This document shows, one piece after another, positions 48,682 to 57,721 of a DNA stretch of 64,000 nucleotides. The notes under the pieces were generated by a model. It was not told the DNA's origin. It did no database searches and was given only the letters and a program-made list of their open reading frames with translations. The position numbers were made by a program, and so were the translations under genes. How positions within the stretch are numbered: position 1 is the first letter of the stretch; the number at the start of each line of letters is the position of its first letter. Origin of the DNA: JBDSKH01 sp050245915 (GTDB taxonomy: Bacteria > Actinomycetota > Actinomycetes > Actinomycetales > Microbacteriaceae); contig JBFWWZ010000002.1 of assembly GCA_050245915.1 (NCBI GenBank), positions 1-64,000 on the forward strand, in the 5' to 3' direction.

Positions 48682-49932
48682 ATGTCCGTCTCGACGACGA
48701 GCCCACGGCCCCCGGTGCCCCGCACGCGGAGCCTGCTGCCGCTGCTCGGTCCGGCGATGGTCGCCGGGGTCGCCTATCTCGACCCCGGCAACGTCGCGAG
48801 CAACGCGAGCGCCGGCGCGAAGTACGGCTACCTGCTCGTCTGGGTGGTCGTGGTCGCGAACGCGATGGCGTGGCTGATCCAGTACCTGTCGGCGAAACTC
48901 GGGCTGAGCACGGGGGAGAGCCTCCCCGGCATCCTGGGTGCCCGGATCCGCCGCCGCGGCGCGCGCTACGCCTACTGGGTTCAGGCCGAGCTCGTCGCGA
49001 TGGCCACCGACGTCGCCGAGGTGCTCGGCGGGGCGATCGCGCTCAACCTGCTCTTCGGCCTGCCGCTGCTCGTCGGCGGCATCATCACCGGCACCATCTC
49101 GATGCTGCTGTTGCTGCTGCACAGCCGCCGGGGCTCCCGGTCGTTCGAGACGGTCGTGATCGGGCTGGTCGCGATCATCGCCGTCGGCTTCTGCGCCGGC
49201 ATCTTCTTCGCCCCGCTCGACCCGGCGGCCGCCGTCGCGGGGCTCGTCCCGCGGTTCACCGACTCGGGTTCCGTGCTGCTCGCCGCCTCCATCATGGGCG
49301 CCACCGTCATGCCGCACGCCATCTACGCGCACTCGGCGCTCACCCGCGACCGGTTCGGCCGGGTCGACGAGGGCCCGGAGCGTCGCCGTGTGCTGCGGGC
49401 CACGCGTATCGACGTGACCGTGGCGCTCGCCATCGCCGGCACGGTGAACGTCGTCATCCTGCTGCTCGCCGCGGCGACCCTGCAGGGCGTCGAGGGCACC
49501 AACACGCTCGAGGGTGCGCACGCGGCGATCGGTGCAGCGCTCGGACCGGTCGTGGCGACCCTGTTCGCGGTGGGTTTGCTGGCATCCGGTCTCGCGTCGA
49601 CCTCGGTCGGAGCGTATGCGGGGGCCGAGATCATGCGCGGGCTGCTGCATGTCGACATCCCGCTCATCGTGCGCCGGCTGATCACCCTCATCCCGGCGCT
49701 CATCGTGCTGCTCATCGGGTTCGACCCGACCCTCGCCCTGGTGCTCAGCCAGGTGGTGCTGAGCTTCGGCATCCCGTTCGCGCTGGTGCCGTTGGTGCGG
49801 CTGACCTCCCTGCGCGAGCTGCTGGGCGAGTCCGCGAACCGCTGGTGGACGACGCTTCTCGCCGTGGTCGCCGCCGTGCTGCTCATCGCGCTGAACGCCA
49901 CACTCCTGGCCCTGGTGGTCACCGGAGGCTAG
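48682..49932 (+). CDS. mntH: NRAMP-family divalent metal (manganese) transporter
   Basis: 416 residues, 11 hydrophobic segments. TM1 metal-binding motif VAYLDPGNVASNASAGAKYGY (DPGN near 34), AELVAMATDVAEVLGGAIAL near 100 and TM6 motif GATVMPHAIYAHSALTRD near 210. These are the residues that coordinate Mn2+ and couple it to protons. Directly follows the MntR-type gene, with twin palindromes before it, so uptake is probably repressed by Mn. Confidence 0.95.
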   Translation: MSVSTTSPRPPVPRTRSLLPLLGPAMVAGVAYLDPGNVASNASAGAKYGYLLVWVVVVANAMAWLIQYLSAKLGLSTGESLPGILGARIRRRGARYAYWVQAELVAMATDVAEVLGGAIALNLLFGLPLLVGGIITGTISMLLLLLHSRRGSRSFETVVIGLVAIIAVGFCAGIFFAPLDPAAAVAGLVPRFTDSGSVLLAASIMGATVMPHAIYAHSALTRDRFGRVDEGPERRRVLRATRIDVTVALAIAGTVNVVILLLAAATLQGVEGTNTLEGAHAAIGAALGPVVATLFAVGLLASGLASTSVGAYAGAEIMRGLLHVDIPLIVRRLITLIPALIVLLIGFDPTLALVLSQVVLSFGIPFALVPLVRLTSLRELLGESANRWWTTLLAVVAAVLLIALNATLLALVVTGG

Positions 49933-49936
49933 TCGC

Positions 49937-49942
49937 TACCGT
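49937..49942 (+). promoter_or_regulatory. -10 element of a leaderless promoter
   Basis: TACCGT, 6 nt before ATG 49949. Confidence 0.5.
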
Positions 49943-49948
49943 GGCGGC

Positions 49949-50551
49949 ATGACCGAAACCACACCTCAGCAGTCGCTCACCTCACTCGCGAAAGGGCTGT
50001 GGTGGCTGGTGCTGCTCCGCGGCATCCTCGCCATCGTCTTCGGCGTGATCGCGCTCATCGCACCGAGCATCGCGCTCACCGCGATCGCCATCGTGTACGG
50101 CGCCTACGCGGTCGTCGACGGCATCGCGAGCATCATGCACGGCGTACAGGCGCGGAAGACGAACGCGCGATGGGGCTGGCTGGTCGCCGGCGGCGTCGTG
50201 TCGGTGCTCGCCGGTCTGGTGGCGCTCGTGGTGCCGGGACTCGTCGGAGCATTCGGCGGGCTCGTAGTGCTGTGGACGCTCGTCATCTGGAGCGTCGTCT
50301 CCGGGGTGATGGGCCTGCGGTCGGCGGCGGGTGCCGACAGCGGACGCGCACGCACCTGGGGGATCGTGGCCGGCATCCTGTCGCTGGTGTTCGGCGTGGT
50401 GCTGGCGATCGCGATCCTCCTGTCGCCCGGGGCCACGCTGATCAGCCTGGTGTGGACCATCGGCGTGTGGGCGATCATCTTCGGCCTGACGCTCGTCATC
50501 ACCGCGATACTCGTGCGGGCCACCGCCCCGGCGGCCGCTCCCGCGGCATGA
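49949..50551 (+). CDS. HdeD/DUF308-type membrane protein
   Basis: 200 residues with six hydrophobic segments in three DUF308-like pairs: LRGILAIVFGVIALIAPSIAL near 24-44, WLVAGGVVSVLAGLVALVVPGL near 73-95, and WGIVAGILSLVFGVVLAIAILLSPG-like near 132-158 (given by position). HdeD relatives are linked to acid resistance in enterobacteria; the role in actinobacteria is unknown. Ends just before a terminator. Confidence 0.82.
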   Translation: MTETTPQQSLTSLAKGLWWLVLLRGILAIVFGVIALIAPSIALTAIAIVYGAYAVVDGIASIMHGVQARKTNARWGWLVAGGVVSVLAGLVALVVPGLVGAFGGLVVLWTLVIWSVVSGVMGLRSAAGADSGRARTWGIVAGILSLVFGVVLAIAILLSPGATLISLVWTIGVWAIIFGLTLVITAILVRATAPAAAPAA

Positions 50552-50600
50552 AAAGACGGCCCCGTCGCCCGGGATCAGGAACGAGCGAGGGGCCGTCTTT
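50552..50600 (+). terminator. Hairpin terminator
   Basis: AAAGACGGCCCC and GGGGCCGTCTTT separated by 25 nt that can fold further; follows the HdeD-like gene. Confidence 0.75.
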
Positions 50601-50805
50601 GACGCTAGGTCGCGCCTGGCGGTAACCAGCCGCCGCAAGAGATTGTAGGAATGCACCACAAATCGCCGGAAGTAGACCGCTCGGTCTGTTTCGGCGGATG
50701 CGCGCCCCCCTTTGTAGGTACCGCCCCGGGCTCCGGGGGTTGACCCGAGGGTGCCGTTCAGCGGGCACCCGGTACGCTCAGGGGAACGATTTGGAGCCCA
50801 TCCCC

Positions 50806-51588
50806 GTGAACATCCTTCCCGCGGTCGTCAGCGGTTTCTCGCCCATCGACCCTCACGCGATCATCGTCGCGGCCGGACCGTGGGCCCTGCTCGTGGTCTG
50901 CCTCATCATCTTCAGCGAGACGGGCCTGCTCGTCGGGTTCGTCTTGCCGGGGGACACGCTGCTGATCATCACCGGCCTGCTGACTTTCACCGGCACGATG
51001 CACGCGTCGGGCTCCGGCATCCAGATCCCGATCTACCTCGTCTGTCTGGCGATATCGGTGGCCGCGTTCCTCGGGGGAGAGGTGGGCTACCTCATCGGGC
51101 ACAAGGCCGGCCCGCGCATCTTCGAGCGACGCGAGAGCGGATTGTTCTCGAAGGCGAACGTGATCCGCACGAACAAGTTCTTCGAGCGTTTCGGGCCGTT
51201 CGCGATCATCGCCGCCCGGTTCGTGCCGATCGTGCGCACCTTCGCCCCGGTCGCTGCCGGCGTCGGGCACATGAGCTACCGGCGGTACTCGCTCTACAAC
51301 GCGGTCGGCGCGATCATCTGGGGCACCGGTCTGACGTTCGCCGGGTTCCTGCTCGGCTACATCCCGCCGCTGGCGGAGTTCGTGACCGAGTACATCGACG
51401 TCATCCTGCTCGGGGCGATCGCGATCGCCGTGATCCCGACCGCCTACCACGCCATCAAGCAGTGGGTGAAGGCGCGCAGGATGGCGCGCGAGGGCAAGGC
51501 CGAGGCGCTCAGCGACCAGGATGTGGTGCTCGACAAGGACGTGTTCCGCGCGGGGTCGACGCGGTCGCAGCGCACCGACGGGGAGTAG
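50806..51588 (+). CDS. DedA-family membrane protein
   Basis: 260 residues from GTG 50806; TTG 50791 with AGGGGA upstream is the alternative. SETGLLVGFVLPGDTLLIITG near 40 (E and PGD motif), GGEVGYLIGHKAGPRIFERRE near 90, FFERFGPFAIIAARFVPIVRTFAPVAAG near 125 (two pieces; R in the membrane is typical) and a C-terminal helix. DedA proteins move lipid carriers such as undecaprenyl phosphate across the membrane. Followed 6 bp later by a gene that may be co-transcribed. Confidence 0.88.
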   Translation: MNILPAVVSGFSPIDPHAIIVAAGPWALLVVCLIIFSETGLLVGFVLPGDTLLIITGLLTFTGTMHASGSGIQIPIYLVCLAISVAAFLGGEVGYLIGHKAGPRIFERRESGLFSKANVIRTNKFFERFGPFAIIAARFVPIVRTFAPVAAGVGHMSYRRYSLYNAVGAIIWGTGLTFAGFLLGYIPPLAEFVTEYIDVILLGAIAIAVIPTAYHAIKQWVKARRMAREGKAEALSDQDVVLDKDVFRAGSTRSQRTDGE

Positions 51589-51594
51589 CCGCCG

Positions 51595-52446
51595 ATGCGA
51601 GGCCGCCCCGGGTATCTTGTCGCGACGATCCTCGGGGTGATCGGCCTGGTGCTCTCGGCGGCCGGGGTGATGTTGTTCCCGTGGCCGTCGGCCGCGGTGG
51701 ACCCGCTGCCGTTCTCGTTCCAGGTGCTCAGTCCTCGCCCGCCGGTCTTCGTGTCACTGGTGGTGACGCAGCCGGCGGAGGATCTGGTGCACTTCGCACT
51801 GTCGGTGGGCTCGGAGCGGTCTGACGAGGATGTGCTCGCCGAACAGGAGGGCACCGCATACGGCGACGACATCGCCGCCGGGGTGACGGCGAGTTTCACG
51901 CTTCCGCCGACCCTGACCCCGGTCGACACCGGCGACGCGGCGGAGCGGGATGCGGATGCTCCCTGGCTGCTTCAGCGCACCCTCGCCATGGATGCCGGCG
52001 CCGGAACGTTCTTCTCGAGTGTCTGGGAGTTCGATGCCACCGGCTCGGAGTTCGGCATCGCGAAGACCGGGTCGGAGCTGGTCGCCGCCCTCCCGCAGGT
52101 GACCCTCGACACGTTCGCGGCGGGTGCCGACGTGCCGTACGTCGAGGTGACGTATCCCGTGAGGCACGCCGATCAGCTGCGATGGAATGCGAACGAACCC
52201 CATTCGACCTCGGATTCCACCGCGACCTGGGTGCTGCCGTCGACGCAGTCCGAGTTCCTGTCGTTCACGACTCCTGACCCGTACCGATCGCGCGCCACCG
52301 ATGTCGCCGAGGTGGGCAATACGCAGTTCATCGCGTTCGCTTCCGGTGCTCTGGTCGCGATCGGGACAGGGGCGGCGCTGATGGTGATCCCCGAGGTGAT
52401 CCATGAGCGGGCACGCGGCCGGCAGCGGGTGAAGCCGAAGGGCTGA
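51595..52446 (+). CDS. Membrane-anchored protein of unknown function
   Basis: 283 residues. One helix at the N terminus (LVATILGVIGLVLSAAGVML, residues 8-27) and one near 250-268 (FIAFASGALVAIGTGAALMVI), so a large extracytoplasmic domain of about 220 residues lies between, beta-rich with no catalytic motif seen. Basic C-terminal tail inside. I recognise no family. Confidence 0.65.
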   Translation: MRGRPGYLVATILGVIGLVLSAAGVMLFPWPSAAVDPLPFSFQVLSPRPPVFVSLVVTQPAEDLVHFALSVGSERSDEDVLAEQEGTAYGDDIAAGVTASFTLPPTLTPVDTGDAAERDADAPWLLQRTLAMDAGAGTFFSSVWEFDATGSEFGIAKTGSELVAALPQVTLDTFAAGADVPYVEVTYPVRHADQLRWNANEPHSTSDSTATWVLPSTQSEFLSFTTPDPYRSRATDVAEVGNTQFIAFASGALVAIGTGAALMVIPEVIHERARGRQRVKPKG

Positions 52447-52456
52447 GAGCACTGAG

Positions 52457-52538
52457 TGCGGAAGGTGGGACTCGAACCCACACGCCTCTCGGCACAGGAA
52501 CCTAAATCCTGCGTGTCTGCCAGTTTCACCACTCCCGC
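52457..52538 (-). tRNA. tRNA-Leu (anticodon TAG)
   Basis: On the minus strand the acceptor GCGGGAG pairs with CTTCCGC, the anticodon arm is CAGGA-TTTAGGT-TCCTG with anticodon TAG, and a long variable arm (about GTGCCGAGAGGCGTG region) marks a class II tRNA. The T-arm is GTGGG-TTCGAGT-CCCAC. CCA is not encoded. Confidence 0.95.
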
Positions 52539-52560
52539 GGGCGTGGTCAGTCTAGGGCGG

Positions 52561-53412
52561 CTACCCTTCGACGAACTCGACGATCCGGTCGAGCACGGTG
52601 TCGTCGCGCAGCGGGCGGTTGTGCCCGAGCCCTGAGGTGAGCACGAGCCGCGTCGACTCGGGGTTGGCGGCGACCAGCGAGTGCGCCTGTGAGACGTCGA
52701 TGACGGCGTCGTCTTCGTCGTGCAGCACCAGCCACGGGATGCGGGCGGGGAGCGGCGAGCTGGTGGCCGAGAAGCGGTTCCAGATGTCGGTCATGCCGCG
52801 GAACAGGCGACGTTCGGTGCGCGCCCGGACGGCGCGCAGCATCCGGGGGGTGAGGCCGAAGGTGCCGCCGAAGCGGCTCAGCAGGTATTCGAAGTCGGCG
52901 GCGCCGTTGACGGTGACGAGCCGCGAGGTGCGCGTGCCGGTGCGGATGGCGAGGGCGGCGGCGGGCGTGCCGAACGAGTGGGCGACGATCGCCTCGTAGC
53001 CGTCGGCGGGTTCGAGTTCGGAGATGATCGTGGCGTAGTCCCGCACGTCGGTACGCGCGCCGGTGGAGCGCCCGTTGCCGGGGGCGTCGAACGCGATCAC
53101 CCGGCGGCCGCTCGCGCGCAGCTCGCGCACCAGGGGAGCGAACGCCGACGCCCGGCTCTGCCAGCCGTGCACGAGCAGCACGGTGCGCGATCCGGAGCCC
53201 CACGCGTAGGTGGCGACCCGGTGGCCGCGCACGCTGACGAACCGCACCGTCGCGTCGTCCATGGTGGGGCGTTCGGTCGGATGCACGGGCACGCGCCTGC
53301 CCGGTGACACCCACAGCGCGTAGGCCGCTTCGGCGGCAAGGGCGGGGGCGATCCGCTCGAGACCGCGCACGAGACGCGACACGGACGGAAGGGTGGACGT
53401 GGCGGCGGTCAT
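52561..53412 (-). CDS. Alpha/beta-hydrolase
   Basis: 283 residues from ATG 53412, with TATAGT 6 nt upstream. TVLLVHGWQSRASAFAPLV near 70-88 gives the oxyanion loop, nucleophile elbow IVAHSFGTPAAALA near 134 (serine in HSFGT), acid in LVLHDEDDAVIDVS near 222, and His in TSGLGHNRPL near 262. Similar to serine hydrolases and esterases of unknown substrate. Divergent from a TetR regulator whose likely operator covers its promoter. Confidence 0.85.
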   Translation of the reverse strand: MTAATSTLPSVSRLVRGLERIAPALAAEAAYALWVSPGRRVPVHPTERPTMDDATVRFVSVRGHRVATYAWGSGSRTVLLVHGWQSRASAFAPLVRELRASGRRVIAFDAPGNGRSTGARTDVRDYATIISELEPADGYEAIVAHSFGTPAAALAIRTGTRTSRLVTVNGAADFEYLLSRFGGTFGLTPRMLRAVRARTERRLFRGMTDIWNRFSATSSPLPARIPWLVLHDEDDAVIDVSQAHSLVAANPESTRLVLTSGLGHNRPLRDDTVLDRIVEFVEG

Positions 53413-53418
53413 GCCGGT

Positions 53419-53441
53419 ACTATACGAACGATCGTACGTAT
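53419..53441. promoter_or_regulatory. Palindromic operator overlapping the hydrolase promoter
   Basis: Minus-strand -10 TATAGT (53424-53419) and a near-perfect 20-bp palindrome ATACGAACGATCGTACGTAT (53422-53441; one mismatched base pair, core ACGATCGT). It stands between the hydrolase and the tetR-type gene, as expected for a TetR operator controlling both. Confidence 0.7.
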
Positions 53442-53461
53442 TTGTCGACTGGGGGTTCAGG

Positions 53462-54097
53462 ATGCCGGATGCAGCCGTTCTGGACGGCCGGCGCCAGCGC
53501 GGTGACGCCTCGCGGCGGGCGATCCTGAGACGCGCGGTGGATGAGGCATCACTCTCCGGGCTCGACGGACTCACCATCGGCGGGCTCGCCGCCGACCTCG
53601 GCATCAGCAAGAGCAACGTCGCCACCCTGTTCGGCTCGAAGCTCGAACTGCAGCTCGCGACCATCGAGGCGGCGCGCGAGACGTTCATCGACGCGGTGAT
53701 CGTCCCGGGGCTCGCGGCGCCGCACGGGCTGCCGCGCCTGTGGGCGATCGTCGACGCGTGGCTGATCTACTCCGAGAGCCGGGTTTTCGCCGGCGGCTGC
53801 TTCTTCCGTGCGGTGGCGGCCGACGCCTCCGCGAAAGACGACGCCGCCCGCGACCTGCTGGTGGAGATCGACGAGGAGTGGTTCCGGTTCCTGACCCGCG
53901 CGGTGAGGGAGGCGGAGCTGCCCGGGCTCGACGACCCCGAGGCGCTCGCGTTCGAGATCACCGCGCTGCTCGATGCTGCGAATCTGACGTCGCTGCTGCA
54001 CCGCAGCGACCGGGGATACCGGCTCGCGCGCTCCGGCATCCGGAGCCGGCTCGCCCACCTCGGCGGCCCTGTGGACAAGCTGCCCGACGCCGTCTGA
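53462..54097 (+). CDS. TetR-family transcriptional regulator
   Basis: 211 residues from ATG 53462. HTH near 20-65: ILRRAVDEASLSGLDGLTIGGLAADLGISKSNVATLFGSKLELQLATIEAA, given as its helices, with SKSNVATLFGSKLELQ as recognition segment. C-terminal ligand domain with CFFRAVAADASAKDDAARDLLVE. Probably represses the divergent hydrolase and itself through the intervening palindrome. Confidence 0.85.
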   Translation: MPDAAVLDGRRQRGDASRRAILRRAVDEASLSGLDGLTIGGLAADLGISKSNVATLFGSKLELQLATIEAARETFIDAVIVPGLAAPHGLPRLWAIVDAWLIYSESRVFAGGCFFRAVAADASAKDDAARDLLVEIDEEWFRFLTRAVREAELPGLDDPEALAFEITALLDAANLTSLLHRSDRGYRLARSGIRSRLAHLGGPVDKLPDAV

Positions 54098-54109
54098 GCG
54101 TGCGCCATC

Positions 54110-55333
54110 ATGGCGCGCGTGACCACCCCGATCGCCGTCATCGCGGAGGCCGTGCGCGAACGGATCCGCGGCGACGGCACCGATCCAGCGGGTGACGCAG
54201 AGCGTCTGCATCGCTACGTGCGCGACGAGGTGCGCCGCTACAGCGAGCGCGCTCTCGGCTCCTCGGCTCCCCTGATCGCCGACGAGGCGGCCGTCACCCG
54301 TCAGGTCGTGGCATCGCTCACCGGATTCGGTGCGATCCAGCAGTTCCTCGACGATCCGACGATCGAGGAGATCTGGATCAACGGACCCGACCGCGTGTTC
54401 ATCGCCCGCGACGGGGTATCGCAGCGGGTCGATGTCGCACTCACCGAGCAGCAGGTGCGCGACCTGGTCGAGCGGATGCTGCAATCCACCGGACGCCGCG
54501 TCGACCTCTCGACCCCGTTCGTCGACGCGTCCCTGCCCGACGGCTCGCGCCTGCACGTGGTCATCCCCGACATCACCCGCGCGCACTGGGCGGTGAACGT
54601 GCGCAAATTCAGGTCCGGCATGCGGGCGCTGAGCGATCTGGTGCGGCTCGGTTCGCTGCCGCAGCTCGCCGCCGATTTCCTGGACCTGTGCGTGCGAGGT
54701 GGCCGCAACATCCTGGTGTCAGGTGCGACGCAGAGCGGCAAGACGACGCTGCTGGGAGCGCTGCTCGGCTCGGCGCCCGCCCACGAGCGCATCGTGACGG
54801 TGGAGGAGACCTTCGAGCTCGCGCTGACAGCGCCCGACTGGGTGGCTCTGCAATGCCGGCAGCCGTCTCTCGAGGGCACCGGCGAGGTGACCCTGCGGCG
54901 GCTCATCAAAGAGGCGTTGCGCATGCGACCCGACCGGATCGTGGTGGGCGAGGTGCGAGAGGCGGAATCGCTCGATCTGCTCATCGCCCTCAACAGCGGG
55001 CTGCCGGGCATGTGCTCGATTCACGCGAACAGCGCGGGGGATGCGCTGGCGAAACTCGCGACGCTTCCGCTGCTGGCGGGGCGCAACATCGATTCGTCGT
55101 TCGTGCTGCCGACCGTGGCGGGCAGCATCGACCTCGTCGTGCACGCCGAGCTCGGCCGCGCGGGGCACCGGCGCGTGGTCGAGATCACCGAGCCGACGGG
55201 CCGGGTGTTCGGGGGAGCCGTCGAGGCGAACACCCTCTTCGCGCTGAACGGCGACGTGCTGCAGGCGACCGGGCTGACGCCCTCGCGCCGGGGCCGGTAC
55301 CGTGTCGCCCCGATCGCCGAGGGCGCCGCATGA
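54110..55333 (+). CDS. tadA: Tad/CpaF-type secretion ATPase
   Basis: 407 residues, starting 12 bp after the TetR gene. N-terminal helical domain (about 1-120), Walker A ILVSGATQSGKTTLLG near 198-213, Asp box VTVEETFELAL near 228, Walker B DRIVVGEVREAESLDLL near 280 and His box MCSIHANSAGDAL near 302. Powers assembly of Flp-type pili or an actinobacterial secretion apparatus. Coupled to tadB by ATGA. Confidence 0.92.
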   Translation: MARVTTPIAVIAEAVRERIRGDGTDPAGDAERLHRYVRDEVRRYSERALGSSAPLIADEAAVTRQVVASLTGFGAIQQFLDDPTIEEIWINGPDRVFIARDGVSQRVDVALTEQQVRDLVERMLQSTGRRVDLSTPFVDASLPDGSRLHVVIPDITRAHWAVNVRKFRSGMRALSDLVRLGSLPQLAADFLDLCVRGGRNILVSGATQSGKTTLLGALLGSAPAHERIVTVEETFELALTAPDWVALQCRQPSLEGTGEVTLRRLIKEALRMRPDRIVVGEVREAESLDLLIALNSGLPGMCSIHANSAGDALAKLATLPLLAGRNIDSSFVLPTVAGSIDLVVHAELGRAGHRRVVEITEPTGRVFGGAVEANTLFALNGDVLQATGLTPSRRGRYRVAPIAEGAA

Positions 55334-56187
55334 CGGTGGCGCTAGGACTGGTGCTCGGCATCGGGGTGGTGCTGGTCGCATCGCCGGGGCTGTGGCCGGC
55401 CGCCGAGGGTGATGCACGCTCCGACGCGGGTGCCAGGATGCGGGCCTGGCTCGCCGAGGCGGGCTTCGATCGCGTGCCTCCCGCCGCCTTCGTGACGGTG
55501 GTGCTGGCGGCTGCTGTCGCCGCCGCCGGGATCGCGCTCGCGGTGGTCCCCGTCGTCGGGGTGGGCGTCGTCGCGGCGGTCGTGGTGGCGCTCGCCCCGG
55601 TCTCCGTGGTCTCGTCCCGTGCCCGCCGTCGGCGCCGTCAGCTGCGGGCCGCCTGGCCCGATCTGGTCGATCACCTCGTCTCGTCGGTGCGAGCGGGACA
55701 GTCGCTCGGCGATGCGATCGCCGGCCTGTCCGAGCTCGGACCCGCCGAGCTGAGGCCCGCTTTCCGGGATTTCGCGAGCACGGTGCGGGCCACCGGCACC
55801 CTCGCGCCCGCGCTCGACGATCTGAAGGCGCGGCTCGCCGACCCTGTCGCTGACCGCATCGTGGAGACGCTGCGCATGGCGCGCGAGGTCGGCGGCACGG
55901 AGCTGCCGTCCGTGCTGCGAGCGCTGTCCGCCTCCCTGCGCCAGGATGCCGCGGTGCGCGCCGAGGTCGAGGCGCGGCAGTCGTGGGTCGTCAACGCGGC
56001 CCGGCTGGGGGTCGCGGCTCCGTGGATCGTGCTGCTCCTGCTCGCCGGCAGGCCCGAGGCGGCGGCCGCGTACAACTCGCCCGGTGGGCTCACGCTGCTC
56101 GGGGTCGGCTTCGCGGTGACCGTCGTGGCCTACCGGATCATGATGACCGTCGGACGGCTGCCGGAAGAACGGCGGTGGTTCGCGTGA
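55330..56187 (+). CDS. tadB: Tad secretion inner-membrane protein TadB
   Basis: 285 residues from ATG 55330 (ATGA overlap with tadA). N-terminal helix, a pair of helices near 57-92, then a cytoplasmic T2SSF domain with AAWPDLVDHLVSSVRAGQSLGDAIAGL near 100-126 (two pieces) and ADRIVETLRMAREVGGTELPSVLRAL near 175, and two C-terminal helices. Platform protein of the apparatus. Confidence 0.88.
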   Translation: MTVALGLVLGIGVVLVASPGLWPAAEGDARSDAGARMRAWLAEAGFDRVPPAAFVTVVLAAAVAAAGIALAVVPVVGVGVVAAVVVALAPVSVVSSRARRRRRQLRAAWPDLVDHLVSSVRAGQSLGDAIAGLSELGPAELRPAFRDFASTVRATGTLAPALDDLKARLADPVADRIVETLRMAREVGGTELPSVLRALSASLRQDAAVRAEVEARQSWVVNAARLGVAAPWIVLLLLAGRPEAAAAYNSPGGLTLLGVGFAVTVVAYRIMMTVGRLPEERRWFA

Positions 56188-57122
56188 TCACGGCGACGGC
56201 TCTCGCTGTGCCGCTCGGCGTTGGCCTGGGTCTCGGGCTCTGGACCCTCGCCGGCCTCGTCCCGCGGCTCGGCCGGGCCCGGCTCGGGGATCGCGTCGGA
56301 CGATATCTGGTCGACGTGTCGCCGCAGGCGCGAGCCGACCGCGCCCGTCGTCCGGCCGAGCCGTCGTCGGTGGTGCTGGCATTCGCCGGCCCGTGGGCGT
56401 CGCGGCTGGAAGCCGCGATCGTGCGCGTGTTCGGCGGGGACGAGGTGGTCACCCGGCGCCTCCAGCAGGCGGGCTGGACGATCGGGGTGGATGTCTTCCG
56501 CGGCCGGCAGCTGCTCGCGGGAGCGGGAGGCCTGGCGGCCGGTGTCGCAGTGGTCGCGGTCGCCGCGCACGCGGGGGCAGGCTCGCCGTTCGCCTGGGCT
56601 GCGCTCGTCGCCTTCGCGATGGCGCTCGGGCTCGTGCTGCCGGATCAGCTCCTCACCCGAGCTGCACTGGCGCGGCAGCGCCGTATCGCAGCGGAACTGC
56701 CGACCGTGGTCGAGTTCCTGGCGCTCGCGCTCTCCGCCGGCGAAGGCGTCGTCGATGCGCTGCGGCGCGTGTCACGCACGGGCAGCGGCGAGCTCGCACG
56801 CGAGTTCGGGCGCGTGGTCGCCGACGTGAACACCGGCACGCCCCTGCCGGATGCGCTCACGCGATGCGCGTCCACGATCGGGCTGCCAGCGCTGACCCGC
56901 ACCGTCGACCAGCTGATCGGAGCGCTGGACCGCGGCACACCACTGGTCGGGGTCTTCCGCGCGCAGGCTCTCGAGTCCCGCGACGACGCGAAGCGCCAGC
57001 TCATCGAAGCCGCGGGACGTAAGGAGGTGGCGATGCTGGTGCCACTGGTCTTCTTGATCTTGCCGGTCACGATCGCCTTCGCGGTGTTCCCGGCGACGCT
57101 GGTGCTTCAGCTGGGGTTCTGA
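56184..57122 (+). CDS. tadC: Tad secretion inner-membrane protein TadC
   Basis: 312 residues from GTG 56184 (GTGA overlap with tadB). Helix at 5-25, pair near 112-150, T2SSF domain with ELPTVVEFLALALSAGEGVVDAL near 172 and ALTRTVDQLIGALDRGTPLVGVF near 240, and a final hydrophobic helix (VPLVFLILPVTIAFAVFPATL). Pairs with TadB. Confidence 0.88.
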   Translation: MITATALAVPLGVGLGLGLWTLAGLVPRLGRARLGDRVGRYLVDVSPQARADRARRPAEPSSVVLAFAGPWASRLEAAIVRVFGGDEVVTRRLQQAGWTIGVDVFRGRQLLAGAGGLAAGVAVVAVAAHAGAGSPFAWAALVAFAMALGLVLPDQLLTRAALARQRRIAAELPTVVEFLALALSAGEGVVDALRRVSRTGSGELAREFGRVVADVNTGTPLPDALTRCASTIGLPALTRTVDQLIGALDRGTPLVGVFRAQALESRDDAKRQLIEAAGRKEVAMLVPLVFLILPVTIAFAVFPATLVLQLGF

Positions 57123-57176
57123 GCTGCCCTGTGGACAACTCCCGCATGCGCGAGTGGTGATCCGCATGCTGTGGGC

Positions 57177-57347
57177 ATGCTTCGTCACAGATTCCTGAGT
57201 TCCGTGTCCGACGAGCGGGGAGACGTTCCCGGTTGGGTGCTGATCACGCTGATGACAGCCGGCCTCGTCATCCTGATCTGGGGACTGGCCGGCCCGGCGC
57301 TGAGCGAGATCTTCGCGAACGCGATCTCGAAGGTGACCGGCCTGTGA
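57177..57347 (+). CDS. Small Flp-pilin-like membrane peptide
   Basis: 56 residues, too short for routine gene calls. Basic N terminus, DERGDVPGWVLITLMTAGLV and one long hydrophobic helix (about residues 20-40). Position and size correspond to the Flp pilin slot of Tad clusters. The usual G-x4-E prepilin site is not present (after the glycine at 15 the sequence is DVPGW), so processing may differ. Overlaps the next gene by GTGA. Confidence 0.7.
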   Translation: MLRHRFLSSVSDERGDVPGWVLITLMTAGLVILIWGLAGPALSEIFANAISKVTGL

Positions 57348-57721
57348 GACGCGACGACGGGTCGGCGGTCGCCGAGTTCGCGATGGTGGGCGCGATCCTG
57401 ACGGTGCTGACCGTGTCGGTGCTGCAGCTGGCGCTCGCCCTGCACGTGCGCAACACGGTGCTCGACTCGGCGTCGGAGGGCGCGCGGTTCGCGGCGCTCG
57501 CCGACAACACGGCGGCGGACGGCATCCTGCGCTGCCGCACGCTGATCACGACGGCGATCGGCCCCGGATACGCCACCGACATACGTGCGAGCACCGGCAC
57601 CTGGATGGGACACCCGGCGGTGACGATCACGGTGCGGACGACGCTGCCGGTGATCGGGCTGCTGGGGGTCGGCGGTGCGTTGGAGGTCTCGGGCCATGCC
57701 GCGATCGAGACGCTGGGCTGA
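57344..57721 (+). CDS. TadE-like pseudopilin
   Basis: 125 residues from GTG 57344. DDGSAVAEFAMVGAILTVLTVSVLQLALALHVRNTV gives the TadE hydrophobic segment with the conserved Glu (residue 11), followed by SASEGARFAAL typical of the family. An extracytoplasmic beta-rich part ends near a GHAAIETLG tail. Minor pilin or assembly factor. Confidence 0.82.
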   Translation: MRRDDGSAVAEFAMVGAILTVLTVSVLQLALALHVRNTVLDSASEGARFAALADNTAADGILRCRTLITTAIGPGYATDIRASTGTWMGHPAVTITVRTTLPVIGLLGVGGALEVSGHAAIETLG

